Part shown: piece after piece, positions 55,640 through 64,000 of the stretch
Numbering within the stretch: the first letter of the stretch is position 1
How the letters are laid out: the number at the start of each line of letters is the position of its first letter
Assembly (NCBI RefSeq): GCF_000016905.1
Contig: NC_009616.1
Span: forward strand, 434,001 to 498,000
DNA length: 64,000 nt
Direction: 5' to 3'
Origin: Thermosipho melanesiensis BI429
Lineage (GTDB): Bacteria > Thermotogota > Thermotogae > Thermotogales > Fervidobacteriaceae
Notes under the pieces: generated by a model
Database searches by the model: none
Seen by the model: only the letters and a program-made list of their open reading frames with translations
What the model was told of the DNA's origin: nothing
Program-made: the position numbers and the translations under genes

Positions 55640-56140
55640 ATGAAAAAGGTAGCAATTATAGGATATTCTGGAAAGATTAGTAAAAATCTTGAGAGTATTT
55701 GTATTTCTCTTGGCGAAGCTTTGGCTGATAAGTATATTGTATTAACAGGTGGTAGAGACGGTGTAATGGAAGTAGTTGCTAAAGGTGTTAAAAAAGCCAA
55801 TGGTATATGTATCGGAATATTACCCTTTGATGAAAAAGGAAATCCGCATAATTCTTTAGACATAGTAACAGGTCTTGATTTTCAAATGCGCTCTTTTATT
55901 TTGCTAAAAAACGCTAATGCCGTAATTTCAATAGGTGGTGAAATTGGAACCGCAATTGAGATTTTGGGAGCATATGCATATGCAAAACCTACTATTTTAT
56001 TTAAAGGGACTGGGGGATGGACAGATAAAATTCAAAATGTTTTGATAGATGGAAAATATTTAGATAACAGGAAAATTATGGAATTAAGATTTGCAGATAA
56101 TATCGAAAAAATATTGAAATTGTTGGAGGAGTTGATATGA
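55640..56140 (+). CDS. TIGR00725-type Rossmann-fold protein (LOG-like)
   Basis: A 166-residue protein of the SLOG/lysine-decarboxylase-like superfamily. It starts MKKVAIIGYSGK, followed by LTGGRDGVMEVVAKGVKKANGICIGILP and a SIGGEIGTAIEILGAYAYAKP strand-turn-helix. The PGGxGTxxE motif of cytokinin-activating LOG enzymes is replaced by GGEIGTAIE. Nucleotide or nucleotide-sugar binding is expected; no role established. It is coupled to the EamA transporter gene by overlap. Confidence 0.75.
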   Translation: MKKVAIIGYSGKISKNLESICISLGEALADKYIVLTGGRDGVMEVVAKGVKKANGICIGILPFDEKGNPHNSLDIVTGLDFQMRSFILLKNANAVISIGGEIGTAIEILGAYAYAKPTILFKGTGGWTDKIQNVLIDGKYLDNRKIMELRFADNIEKILKLLEELI

Positions 56141-57006
56141 AGTACATCCCTTTAACCTTGGTAGTATTTTTCTGGGGACTTTCCTTTATTGCAACAAGCG
56201 TTGTTGTTAAAGAAATGAGTCCACTTGTTGCCGCATTTCTCCGCTTTCTAATAGCCTTGTCAGTACTTTTTGTAGTTCCTAAAAAAAGAAAAATAAGTCT
56301 GTTTAACATACACAAAATCATGGCAGGTTTTTGGGGTATTACCATGTATTTTGTAGCAGAAAACTTTTCCCTAAGATTTACAACTCCAACTAATGCTGCT
56401 ATGATAGTATCAACAGCGCCAATTTGGTATGTTCTATTTACACAACTCGTACATAAAAAAAGAACACATCTGTTCCAATACTTTGCATCTATTGTGGCTA
56501 TTTTCGGTGTGGGACTTGTTATTTTAAACGGAAGATTATACCTAGATGTAAATCCAATTGGGGATTTACTGGCTTTTGGTGCCGCCTTTTCATGGGTATT
56601 TTACACACATCATATATTGAAACTATCTGATCATGCTTCAATTACTGCGGTTTTTGAGATCACTTTTTGGGGAGTAATTACGTTAATTCCGTTTACATTA
56701 ATAGAATTCTTCTTTTTCAATGCTAAGATTAACTATTCAATAAACATTATTTTCGGACTTTTGTATCTGGGAATACTTTGCTCAGCAATAGGTTATATCA
56801 TGTGGAATAAATCCATAGAAACTTTGGGAGACAGAACCACTACAAATGCCGTCTATGTCATACCAATCATCACTGCCATTTTTGAAAGTATCATTTTCAG
56901 AAGGTTACCAACATTTTTACTAATTTCGGGTATAATATTAGTTGTAATAGGACTATATATTTTTGAAAAGCACGAGGAAAGGGGAGAAAAATATGGGCAA
57001 AAATGA
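56137..57006 (+). CDS. EamA/DMT-family transporter
   Basis: A 289-residue drug/metabolite transporter with ten hydrophobic helices in two EamA repeats: the first begins LVVFFWGLSFIATSVVVKEM, the second near 145 at PIGDLLAFGAAFSWVFYTH. Pro/Gly-rich loop RFTTPTNAAMIVSTAPIW and SAIGYIMWNKSIETLGDRTT are typical. Efflux of amino acids or small metabolites is likely; the substrate is not resolvable. It overlaps mreB by 14 nt. Confidence 0.87.
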   Translation: MKYIPLTLVVFFWGLSFIATSVVVKEMSPLVAAFLRFLIALSVLFVVPKKRKISLFNIHKIMAGFWGITMYFVAENFSLRFTTPTNAAMIVSTAPIWYVLFTQLVHKKRTHLFQYFASIVAIFGVGLVILNGRLYLDVNPIGDLLAFGAAFSWVFYTHHILKLSDHASITAVFEITFWGVITLIPFTLIEFFFFNAKINYSINIIFGLLYLGILCSAIGYIMWNKSIETLGDRTTTNAVYVIPIITAIFESIIFRRLPTFLLISGIILVVIGLYIFEKHEERGEKYGQK

Positions 57007-58000
57007 CTTAGGAATAGACCTTGGAACTGCAAATTTTTTGGTTTATCAAAAAGGAAAAGGAATAGTTCTTTATCAACCTTCTGTCGTTGCTATTTCAAAG
57101 AAAACAGGCAAAATTATTGCAATTGGCGATGAAGCAAAAGAAATGATTGGAAAAACCCCAGAAGAAAGTATTATTGCAGTACGACCTATGAAAGATGGAG
57201 TAATTGCAGATTATACAATTATCTCAGAAGTTTTAAGGATGTTTATAAAGAGAGTGACAATAGGATTTTTCTTAAAACCCAATATGGTTATTGGTATACC
57301 AGCAAAGACTACAACTGTCGAAAAAAGAGCAGTTTTCGACGCAGCAATAAGTGCCGGGGCAAAAAAAGTATATGTGGTTTCAGAACCACTTGCAGCGGCA
57401 ATTGGTGCAGGTATAGATGTTACAAAACCCGAAGGAAACATAATAGTTGATATAGGTGGTGGAACTACAGATATTGCCGTTATTAGCCTTGGAGGCGTTG
57501 TAGTGGGAGATTCTGTTAAACTTGCTGGAGATGCCATGGACGATATGATAATAAAAAGTGTTAGAAAACTCCTTGGATTAATTATCGGAGAATCAACAGC
57601 CGAAGAAATTAAAAAAAGAATAGGAAAGGCACATCCAGAAGTGGAAGATTTTGAAATGGAAGTAAAAGGAAGAGATGCAGTGACTGGATTACCAAGAACA
57701 GATAAATTAAACTCTTTTGATGTATACAAAATTTTAAAACCTATACTCGAAAACTTAATTGCTAGAATAAAGGTTGTTTTAGAAAAAACACCTCCAGAAC
57801 TTTCCGCAGATATTATGGAAAAAGGTATAGTAATCACAGGTGGTGGAGCACTTCTGAGAGGAATTGATAAAGCCATTTATGATGAAATTGGTGTACCTTG
57901 CAAAATTGCTGAAGATCCGCTAACATGTGTTGCACGAGGTACAGGAATTTTACTTGAAGACGAAGAACTATTAAATGAGGTAGCAGTAACATACGAATGA
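56993..58000 (+). CDS. mreB: Rod-shape-determining protein MreB
   Basis: A 335-residue actin homologue that guides lateral wall synthesis. Phosphate 1 LGIDLGTANFLVY is at 6-18, phosphate 2 IIVDIGGGTTDIAVISLGG near 153-171 and the adenosine motif IVITGGGALLRGID near 283. ATG 56993 is chosen (GGGGAG 9 nt before), giving MGKNDLGIDLG, whereas the earlier in-frame ATG lies deep in the transporter gene. MreC and MreD are absent nearby; instead flgF and flgG follow at once. Confidence 0.95.
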   Translation: MGKNDLGIDLGTANFLVYQKGKGIVLYQPSVVAISKKTGKIIAIGDEAKEMIGKTPEESIIAVRPMKDGVIADYTIISEVLRMFIKRVTIGFFLKPNMVIGIPAKTTTVEKRAVFDAAISAGAKKVYVVSEPLAAAIGAGIDVTKPEGNIIVDIGGGTTDIAVISLGGVVVGDSVKLAGDAMDDMIIKSVRKLLGLIIGESTAEEIKKRIGKAHPEVEDFEMEVKGRDAVTGLPRTDKLNSFDVYKILKPILENLIARIKVVLEKTPPELSADIMEKGIVITGGGALLRGIDKAIYDEIGVPCKIAEDPLTCVARGTGILLEDEELLNEVAVTYE

Positions 58001-58009
58001 GGTGAAAAA

Positions 58010-58711
58010 ATGTATAGAGGAATATACCTTGCTTCAATGGGAATGTTAGCAGATATTACTAAGTTAGACACTCTTTCAAACAATATATCAAATGTAGATA
58101 CAGCTGGATACAAATCTGATTCTTTGGCTTTTAAAGCCTACTTTGAAAAACAGCTATATTCCTTCAACCCTATGCCACAAAAAGAGGAAGTTGAGGTAAA
58201 AAAAATTGGAAGTTTCGAACAAGCTCTTATTTTAGATCAAGTAAAAACAAACTATTCTCAAGGAACGTTGGAATATACGGGCCATTCTTTGGATTTCGCC
58301 ATCGATGGTAAAGGTTTTTTTGTCGTAGAAAATGCGGGAAAAAGGATGTATACACGTGCTGGGAACTTTAAAGCAAATGAAGAAGGATATTTGATAACAC
58401 CAGAAGGGTATTATGTATTAGGAAAGAATGACCAAAAAATAAAACTAGATGGTAATGTACTGGAAAAATTACTGGTTGTTGCTCTAAAAAATCCCAGAAA
58501 GGTTGGATACACATTTTTTAAAGGTGAAGAAGTGAGAAAAGAAAATTTTAGGATTTTACAAGGTTATGTAGAAAAATCAAATGTGAACATAGTTAGAGAA
58601 ATGGTAAAAATGATTGAAGCAACACGACATTATGAGACACTTTCAAAAGCAGTAACTGTACATGATGAATTACTTAATAAATCTATTAATTCCGCGGGAA
58701 GTCTAAAGTAG
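58010..58711 (+). CDS. flgF: Flagellar basal-body rod protein FlgF
   Basis: A 233-residue proximal rod protein. The N-terminal SNNISNVDTAGYKSD segment and the C-terminal helix pair (GYVEKSNVNIVREMVKMIEATRHYETLSKAV) are the family's coiled-coil ends; SLDFAIDGKGFFVVE and YTRAGNF lie in the core. Short for the rod/hook family and preceding flgG, which points to FlgF. Exported by the flagellar type III system. Confidence 0.87.
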   Translation: MYRGIYLASMGMLADITKLDTLSNNISNVDTAGYKSDSLAFKAYFEKQLYSFNPMPQKEEVEVKKIGSFEQALILDQVKTNYSQGTLEYTGHSLDFAIDGKGFFVVENAGKRMYTRAGNFKANEEGYLITPEGYYVLGKNDQKIKLDGNVLEKLLVVALKNPRKVGYTFFKGEEVRKENFRILQGYVEKSNVNIVREMVKMIEATRHYETLSKAVTVHDELLNKSINSAGSLK

Positions 58712-58724
58712 GAGGTGCTAAACA

Positions 58725-59510
58725 ATGATTAATGGTCTTTATACCGCAGCAACAGGAATGTGGGCTCAACAATTTAAATTAGATACACTTTCTAACAACA
58801 TTGCAAATGTTGATACTGCTGGCTACAAAAAGGTAAAAACAGAATTTCAAGACTTGTTGTACGATTATTCAAAAAACGCTGGCGCTGCAACCGCGCAAAA
58901 TTCTATCCATCCAACTGGATTATATGTTGGTCATGGAACAAAACTTTCGGCAACTACGAGAATATTTACACAAGGGAACCTTGAAAGAACGGGAAATTCA
59001 TTGGACATTGCAATTTCAGGAGATGGTTTTTTCCAAATACAACTTCAAGATGGTAGAATTGCATATACAAGAGATGGTCAATTCAAAATTGATGGAAACG
59101 GAAGAATAATAACAAGTAATGGTAATCTGCTGTCGCCGAATATTGTTGTACCGCAAAATGCTGTTGCCATTAACATCTCCCCAGATGGTATAGTTACCGC
59201 TGAGCTTCAAGATGGAACTCTACAAAATTTAGGGACAATTACACTTGTAAGGTTTATAAATCCATCTGGATTGAAAGCTATTGGTGACAATCTTTATCTT
59301 GAAACACCCGCAAGTGGTGCACCAGTAGAAGGAACCGCAGGACAAGACGGTTTTGGGTCAATTCTTCAGGGATATGTAGAAAAATCTAATGTGGATATTG
59401 TGAAAGAAATGGTTGATATGATAAGTGCAATGAGAGCATATGAGTTAAATTCAAGAACAGTACAAACAGCAGATGAAATGTTAAGAACTGCAAGTAATAT
59501 GAAGAGATAA
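58725..59510 (+). CDS. flgG: Flagellar distal rod protein FlgG
   Basis: A 261-residue distal rod subunit of normal length. MINGLYTAATGMWAQQFKLD, SNNIANVDTAGYKKVKTEF, TGNSLDIAISGDGFFQI, YTRDGQFKIDGNGRI and the C-terminal GYVEKSNVDIVKEMVDMI, then RAYELNSRTVQTADEML, are diagnostic. It follows flgF by 13 bp and closes the unit at a terminator. Confidence 0.95.
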   Translation: MINGLYTAATGMWAQQFKLDTLSNNIANVDTAGYKKVKTEFQDLLYDYSKNAGAATAQNSIHPTGLYVGHGTKLSATTRIFTQGNLERTGNSLDIAISGDGFFQIQLQDGRIAYTRDGQFKIDGNGRIITSNGNLLSPNIVVPQNAVAINISPDGIVTAELQDGTLQNLGTITLVRFINPSGLKAIGDNLYLETPASGAPVEGTAGQDGFGSILQGYVEKSNVDIVKEMVDMISAMRAYELNSRTVQTADEMLRTASNMKR

Positions 59511-59527
59511 AAATATTAAATGGAAAA

Positions 59528-59560
59528 TAAAGTCCAGGTATGAGGATACCTGGACTTTTT
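59528..59560 (+). terminator. Terminator of flgG unit
   Basis: Stem AAGTCCAGGTAT / ATACCTGGACTT with a GAGG loop and a T-run. Confidence 0.9.
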
Positions 59561-59572
59561 TATTTTGATATA

Positions 59573-59581
59573 TGATATAAT
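59573..59581 (+). promoter_or_regulatory. Extended -10 promoter of AAA-ATPase-like gene
   Basis: TGATATAAT, 18 bp before the start codon. Confidence 0.5.
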
Positions 59582-59599
59582 CTTTACGGAGGTGTAGAA

Positions 59600-61144
59600 A
59601 TGAAGAAGCTGCCGATAGGGGTACAGGATTATAGAGAAATAGTAGAAGAAAATTATGTTTATGTGGATAAAACAAAATATTTGTATGATTTAATGACAAG
59701 TGGGAAGTTTTACTTTTTATCACGACCAAGGAGGTTTGGGAAGAGTTTAACGATATCGACGTTGTATTACATATTCAAAGGGGAGAAAGAACTTTTCAGA
59801 GGAACATACATATACGACAAGTGGGATTTTAAAGAGTATCCCATTATTAAACTTGATATGTCAGATAATACGTTAAGTACATACGAAAAATTCTTGGAAT
59901 CACTACATAATAAATTTAACGAATTATATAGCAAACATGGCTTACAAGCAACGACAGACGATTTACCAACAATGTTTGGTAACTTAATAACTGAATTAAA
60001 CGCGAAATACAGAGAAAGAGTAGTGATATTAATAGACGAATATGAAGCACCGATATTAGAACATATAAATAACAAAAAAGAAGCGGAAAAGATAAGAAGT
60101 TTTTTAAGAGAGTTTTATAAAAAGATAAAGACAAAAGATGAATACATAAAATTTGTTTTTATGACAGGGATAACGAAGTTTACAAAGACAGGGGTATTTT
60201 CGGCATTAAACAATTTGAATGACATATCGTTGAACAAGAAATATTCACAGATGCTAGGGTACACACAAGAGGAGCTAGAGTATTATTTCAAAGAACACAT
60301 AGAAGAGACGGCAAGAGAGATAGGGATGGGGAAAGAAGAGTTAATAGAGAACCTGAAAGAATACTACAATGGATTTTCATTTGATGGGAGGAGGAGTGTA
60401 TACAATCCATTTTCGATATTGAGATTTTTTGAAGAGAGAGAATTTAAGAACTATTGGTTTGAGAGTGGGTCACCATCGTTTTTGTACGAATACATAAAGG
60501 GGAGGAAAGTGACATATGAAGAGCTAGTGAAATATCCGGTAAGTGCAATGGATTTTACGACGAGGGAGATAGAAGATGCGAATGCGAACATATTCTTTGC
60601 CCAGGCGGGATATTTGACGTTTAAAGGAGTAAAAAAAATAGGATTAAGGGAAAAATACATATTAGACTATCCGAACATAGAAGTGAGGAACAGCTTTTCA
60701 AAGTTAATATTAGAGGCAAATTATGGGATAGAAGGGACAGAAGAGATTGAGAATAGGATATATGAGAAGATAGAAAAGGGAGAGATAAAGGGATTAATAG
60801 AAGAGATAAAGAGGATAATAAGCAGTATACCATACAATTTACACAGGGGAGAAGAGAGATATTATCATTCATTGATATACACGATAATAGCGTCAGCGGG
60901 AGTGAATGTGACAGCAGAGGAATTAACGAGTATAGGTAGGAGTGACATAGTGATAGAAGAAAGGGGAAAGGTATACATATTTGAGATAAAGATAGACAAA
61001 GGAGCAAGGGAAGGGATAAGACAGATAAAAGAGAAGAGGTATTATGAGAAATACGTAGGGAAAGAGATATATCTGATAGGGATAAAGATAAGTTCGAAAG
61101 AGAGGAATATAGAAGAGTATGTGATTGAGAAAATCAATAAATGA
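59600..61144 (+). CDS. AAA-ATPase-like / PD-(D/E)XK nuclease-like protein, 514 aa
   Basis: A member of the AAA-ATPase_like (PF09820) plus PDDEXK-nuclease-like (PF08011) family. Opening KKLPIGVQDYREIVEENYVYVDKT is its hallmark, then a P-loop FLSRPRRFGKSLTIS near 40, VILIDEYEAPILE near 142, GYTQEELEYYF, and YNGFSFDGRRSVYNPFSIL near 257. At the C-terminus DIVIEERGKVYIFEIKIDK with GIRQIKEKRYYEKY gives the D...E-x-K nuclease-like core. The role is not known; the family is often multicopy in bacterial genomes. The sequence is richer in G on the coding strand (AGG, GGG, ATA codons) than its neighbours, a sign of a separate origin. Own promoter and terminator. Confidence 0.85.
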   Translation: MKKLPIGVQDYREIVEENYVYVDKTKYLYDLMTSGKFYFLSRPRRFGKSLTISTLYYIFKGEKELFRGTYIYDKWDFKEYPIIKLDMSDNTLSTYEKFLESLHNKFNELYSKHGLQATTDDLPTMFGNLITELNAKYRERVVILIDEYEAPILEHINNKKEAEKIRSFLREFYKKIKTKDEYIKFVFMTGITKFTKTGVFSALNNLNDISLNKKYSQMLGYTQEELEYYFKEHIEETAREIGMGKEELIENLKEYYNGFSFDGRRSVYNPFSILRFFEEREFKNYWFESGSPSFLYEYIKGRKVTYEELVKYPVSAMDFTTREIEDANANIFFAQAGYLTFKGVKKIGLREKYILDYPNIEVRNSFSKLILEANYGIEGTEEIENRIYEKIEKGEIKGLIEEIKRIISSIPYNLHRGEERYYHSLIYTIIASAGVNVTAEELTSIGRSDIVIEERGKVYIFEIKIDKGAREGIRQIKEKRYYEKYVGKEIYLIGIKISSKERNIEEYVIEKINK

Positions 61145-61176
61145 CCCCTTCCAAAAAATGTTGGAAGGGGTTTTTT
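61144..61176. terminator. Bidirectional terminator
   Basis: Stem CCCCTTCCAA / TTGGAAGGGG with a 6-nt loop and a T-run, between convergent genes. Confidence 0.85.
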
Positions 61177-61897
61177 ACAATATATGTCTTAAAAATTCTT
61201 TTGTTCTTTGTTTTTTTGGATTTTTAAATATTTCCTCAGGAGTTCCATCTTCTGCTATAACCCCTTGATCCATAAATATAATTCTATCTGCTACTTCTCT
61301 CGCAAACCCTATTTCGTGGGTAACAACTATCATTGTCATACCAGATTTTGCTAAATCTTTCATTACTTCAAGTACTTCACCAACAAGCTCTGGATCAAGT
61401 GCAGATGTAGGTTCATCAAATAGCATAAGCACTGGATCCATCATAAGTGCTCTAGCTATCGCAACACGTTGTTTTTGACCTCCTGAAAGATTATCGGGAT
61501 AATAATTTATTTTTTCCAATAGTCCAACTCTTTCTAGAAGTTTTTTAGCTTTTTTAATAGCCTTTTCTTTATCCATTTTTAGTACTTTCGTTGGTGCAAG
61601 AATTAAATTATCTAACACCGACATATGAGGAAACAAATTAAAATGTTGAAATACCATACCTATTTTTGTCCTTAATTCATTTATATTTTCAGACTTATCA
61701 ACTTTCTTACCTAAAAATATTATTTCACCTTTTTGATAATCTTCTAAATGATTAATACATCTTAAAAACGTACTTTTCCCACCACCACTTGGACCTATTA
61801 TTACGATAGTTTCTCCTTTCTCAACTGTTAAGTTTATACCTTTCAACACTTTTAAATCTCCAAAGCTTTTGTGTAAATCTCTTACTTCCAATATCAT
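61175..61897 (-). CDS. Polar amino-acid ABC transporter, ATP-binding protein
   Basis: A 240-residue GlnQ/HisP-type ATPase: Walker [14 protein letters not shown] near 34, [18 protein letters not shown]-loop, signature [19 protein letters not shown] near 135, Walker [20 protein letters not shown] near 155 and H-loop [16 protein letters not shown]. Last gene of the transporter unit, overlapping the permease by 4 nt (ATGA). Confidence 0.92.
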   Translation of the reverse strand: MILEVRDLHKSFGDLKVLKGINLTVEKGETIVIIGPSGGGKSTFLRCINHLEDYQKGEIIFLGKKVDKSENINELRTKIGMVFQHFNLFPHMSVLDNLILAPTKVLKMDKEKAIKKAKKLLERVGLLEKINYYPDNLSGGQKQRVAIARALMMDPVLMLFDEPTSALDPELVGEVLEVMKDLAKSGMTMIVVTHEIGFAREVADRIIFMDQGVIAEDGTPEEIFKNPKKQRTKEFLRHIL

Positions 61898-62544
61898 GAT
61901 ATCTCCATCCTTTTTTCCGCAAATCTCACTAATCTTGATATAGTAAATGTCATCACAAAATATATTAGAGCAATACCAAAGTATATGGAAAATGTTTGAA
62001 ACGTCCTAGTAATAACAAATTGCCCTCTTCTCATTAATTCAGTTACACCAATAATTGAAGCAAGTGAACTATCTTTGGTAAGAGTTATAAATTCATTACC
62101 AAGTGCAGGTAAGATATTTTTAAACGCCTGCGGTAAAATAATATACCTCATCGTTTGAAAATGTGTCATTCCAAGAGATCTTGCTGCCTCGTATTGACCT
62201 TTCGGAATAGATTGAATACCTGCCCTTACTATTTCTGCAATATAGGCACCACTATTCAAACCAAGTGCAACAATTGCAGCAGGATATGCTTCCAGTTGTA
62301 TACCAAGTTGCGGAAGTCCAAAATACACTATTGATATTTGTACCAACAACGGTGTTCCACGCAAAAATTCCACATATACAGTTGACGGTATATTTATCGC
62401 TTTTATTTTTGAAAGGCGGCCCATTCCAATAAACGTTCCAAGAACAAGTCCTATAAGCACCGAAAAAAATGTAAGCTTTAAAGTATCCCATGCCCCAAGT
62501 AGCAAAAAAGGTAGATTCTCTATTACAACAGTTATTGCTTCCAT
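61894..62544 (-). CDS. Polar amino-acid ABC transporter, permease
   Basis: A 216-residue HisM/GlnP-type permease with about five hydrophobic helices and the EAA loop ([36 protein letters not shown]). The [19 protein letters not shown] segment is standard. Preceded by GGAGG 12 bp after the binding-protein gene. Confidence 0.92.
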   Translation of the reverse strand: MEAITVVIENLPFLLLGAWDTLKLTFFSVLIGLVLGTFIGMGRLSKIKAINIPSTVYVEFLRGTPLLVQISIVYFGLPQLGIQLEAYPAAIVALGLNSGAYIAEIVRAGIQSIPKGQYEAARSLGMTHFQTMRYIILPQAFKNILPALGNEFITLTKDSSLASIIGVTELMRRGQFVITRTFQTFSIYFGIALIYFVMTFTISRLVRFAEKRMEIS

Positions 62545-62556
62545 GTTTGGCCTCCT

Positions 62557-63294
62557 TTAAAACCATTTTTCAACTAACACATCATACGGGCTTTTAAATA
62601 AATTCGAAATTACCTTATTTACAAATTCAAGTAATTCGGTATTTTCCTTTTTAACCCCTATTCCATATTTTTCTCCTGTATCTATTACCGTGGAAACTTC
62701 AAATTTTGGAAATTTTTTTACATATGCCCTTGCCACAGCCTCATCCAAAACAACTGCATCAACACGTTTGTTTTGAAGTTCAAGAAATGCATCGGTAAAC
62801 TTCTGAAATCTCGTAATTTTTATTCTCTTAATATCAGATACGACAAGATCACCCGTTGTACCAAGTTGTACTGCAACGCGTTTTCCAACTAATTCATTAA
62901 GACTTTTTGGAGAAAAACTTTCACCTTTTCTAACAACAATTGATTGGTTTGCATTAAAATATGGGATAGAAAAATCTATTACTTTTGCTCTCTCTTTTGT
63001 TATAGTCATACCAGCTATTATTAAATCAATTTTGTCAGACATAATAGCAGGAATTAGAGAATCAAACGGTAGATTAACAATCTCAAGTTCTACTCCAAGT
63101 TCTTCTGCAATTTTTTTGGCAATATCAATGTCAAAACCAACTATATTGTTATCTTTATCCACATATTCAAAGGGCGGAAAAGTTGGCTCAGTACCAATAA
63201 TAAGTTTTCCTCTTTCTTTTATTTCTGATAAAGTGCCTCCAAAAATAACTCCTACAATTATCAAAAACACAAAAACAGCAACCCATCTTCTCAT
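62557..63294 (-). CDS. Polar amino-acid ABC transporter, substrate-binding protein
   Basis: A 245-residue family 3 solute-binding protein. A signal peptide (MRRWVAVFVFLIIVGVIFGG) precedes RGKLIIGTEPTFPPFEYVDKDNNIVGFDIDIAKKIAEELGV, then DLIIAGMTITKERAKVIDFSIPYF and KRVAVQLGTTGDL. The binding Asp/Arg pattern fits polar or basic amino acids, but the ligand cannot be read. ATG 63294 has GGGAGGG 6 nt upstream; an ATG at 63300 is too close to it. Confidence 0.9.
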   Translation of the reverse strand: MRRWVAVFVFLIIVGVIFGGTLSEIKERGKLIIGTEPTFPPFEYVDKDNNIVGFDIDIAKKIAEELGVELEIVNLPFDSLIPAIMSDKIDLIIAGMTITKERAKVIDFSIPYFNANQSIVVRKGESFSPKSLNELVGKRVAVQLGTTGDLVVSDIKRIKITRFQKFTDAFLELQNKRVDAVVLDEAVARAYVKKFPKFEVSTVIDTGEKYGIGVKKENTELLEFVNKVISNLFKSPYDVLVEKWF

Positions 63295-63373
63295 ACCCAT
63301 CCCTCCCTTGTTAATATTGCAAAAATATTTTAACATATTATATACTTTTTTTAAAAACATGAAAATAAACAAA

Positions 63374-63402
63374 AATAAATCCCCCGATCGGGGGATTTAT
63401 TC
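63374..63402. terminator. Bidirectional terminator of glmS
   Basis: A perfect palindrome AATAAATCCCCCGA / TCGGGGGATTTATT that overlaps the glmS stop, followed on the minus strand by TTTTTG. Confidence 0.85.
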
Positions 63403-64000
63403 AACAGTAACACTTTTTGCCAAATTTCTCGGTTTATCTGGATCATATCCTCTTTTATCTGCTATCTGGTAGGCAAATAACTGTATTATTGGGGATATTG
63501 TTAGCGGATACATATCATCAGGACTATCTGGAACATATATTATATCATCTGCTACACCTTCAAGTTCCTTGTTACTCTCATTAGTCACGGCAATTATTCT
63601 TGATTTCCTTGCTCTTGATTCCTCTATATTATTTTTTGTCTTTTCAAATAGTTTATCTTTAGGTACAATAGCAAATACGGGAAACGTTGGATCAAGTAAT
63701 GCTATAGGTCCGTGCTTTAATTCACCTGCAGGATAGGCAGTTGCATTAATATAACTTATCTCTTTTAATTTTAATGCACCTTCGAGTGCCGTTGGATAAT
63801 TAATTCCTCTACCTATATACATAAAATGATGATAGTTTTTATAATACGAAGAAACCTCATCCAAATTTATGGTAGTCAAAATCTTTCTAAACACATTTGG
63901 AGATTTCTTTAAAAATTGAAAGTCTTTTTCTAGCTCTTCATTCCAGATATTTTTTGATTTCAATATATACATTCCCAAAATATAAAGAACAACAAGTTGG
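63397..64000 (-). CDS. glmS: Glutamine-fructose-6-phosphate aminotransferase, 3' part
   Basis: The C-terminal sugar-isomerase end of GlmS, which makes glucosamine 6-phosphate for cell wall precursors. Visible elements: YIGRGINYPTALEGALKLKEISYINATAYPAGELKHGPIALLD (second SIS domain), then DDIIYVPDSPDD, LFAYQIADKRGYDPDKPRNLAKSVTVE, the invariant GlmS C-terminus. The reading stays open to the window edge, so the 5' two-thirds, with the glutaminase domain, lie beyond 64000. Any glmS ribozyme would be further upstream and cannot be seen. Confidence 0.95.
   Translation of the reverse strand, partial: QLVVLYILGMYILKSKNIWNEELEKDFQFLKKSPNVFRKILTTINLDEVSSYYKNYHHFMYIGRGINYPTALEGALKLKEISYINATAYPAGELKHGPIALLDPTFPVFAIVPKDKLFEKTKNNIEESRARKSRIIAVTNESNKELEGVADDIIYVPDSPDDMYPLTISPIIQLFAYQIADKRGYDPDKPRNLAKSVTVE

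Noticed and set aside
59600-61144. Transposase or insertion sequence
   Set aside because: No terminal inverted repeats or target-site duplication seen, and the protein motifs are those of the AAA-ATPase-like family.
1-64000. CRISPR array, tRNA or rRNA genes, prophage
   Set aside because: No spaced direct repeats, no tRNA cloverleaf consensus (TTCRA loops with CCA ends) and no phage structural genes were found by eye on either strand.

Overview
The window is AT-rich bacterial DNA from a member of the Thermotogota. The gene content and the form of the individual proteins most resemble Thermosipho or a close relative in the Fervidobacteriaceae. The pointers are a rubredoxin next to a TM1266-type hydrogenase-system regulator, a Thermotoga-type galA-galT-galK operon, a type I pullulanase next to a second GH13 enzyme, CsgG/LPP20 surface genes, flagellar and chemotaxis genes, and almost no oxidative metabolism. 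Genus is an inference from recall; no database search was possible. No rRNA, tRNA, CRISPR array, prophage or insertion sequence was recognised.

Layout. (1) 0-6 kb: a truncated ABC ATPase relic, a metallo-beta-lactamase-fold hydrolase, a ClpC/ClpB-like AAA+ chaperone behind a CIRCE-like operator, rubredoxin plus a TM1266-like regulator, and on the minus strand a chemoreceptor with an N-terminal H-NOX haem domain. (2) 6-13.7 kb: one overlapping unit of an RsuA-type pseudouridine synthase, galE, and an AddA/AddB-like helicase-nuclease pair. (3) 13.8-20.8 kb: an orphan gene with a near-consensus promoter, a 640-bp decayed stretch, then galA-galT-galK followed by two decayed genes (an MFS transporter and an aldose-epimerase relative). 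(4) 20.8-25 kb: HU, a shikimate-kinase-like protein and a YjbQ protein on minus; a Fur-family regulator with znuA-znuC-znuB on plus, with a perfect 7-1-7 palindrome at the promoter. (5) 25-30 kb: a small exported protein, ribF, nth, a sugar aminotransferase, a tiny coiled-coil protein and a purine permease. (6) 30-44.7 kb: a cell-surface block with a three-gene pilin-like set, a DUF4382-type lipoprotein with an O-antigen-ligase-like protein, a four-gene CsgG/LPP20 cluster, and a decayed chemoreceptor. (7) 44.7-52.8 kb: an ABC exporter with its TetR regulator, two GH13 glycosidases and a single-domain response regulator. (8) 52.8-59.5 kb: ileS, then a unit holding a TIGR00725-like protein, an EamA transporter, mreB, flgF and flgG. 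(9) 59.6-64 kb: an AAA-ATPase-like/PD-(D/E)XK protein of unlike composition, a polar amino-acid ABC transporter, and the 3' part of glmS.

How the parts fit. GalA, GalT, GalK and GalE cover alpha-galactoside hydrolysis and the Leloir pathway, but the transporter and mutarotase-like genes at the operon's end are broken. Pullulanase outside and the cytoplasmic GH13 enzyme would process alpha-glucans. The most novel-looking system is the CsgG/LPP20 cluster at 36.6-42.8 kb: three exported proteins that appear to be paralogues (CsgG-like region, a short FlgT-C-like segment, C-terminal beta-rich region), two of them carrying a shared Tyr-rich insertion, plus a large LPP20-type lipoprotein. A second strong point is the H-NOX chemoreceptor, whose haem pocket keeps the O2-binding residues at the same numbers as in Caldanaerobacter (Thermoanaerobacter) tengcongensis H-NOX. 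Across the window most promoters are of the extended -10 type (TGRTAWAAT) a short distance before the ribosome binding site, and nearly every unit ends in a clear intrinsic terminator.
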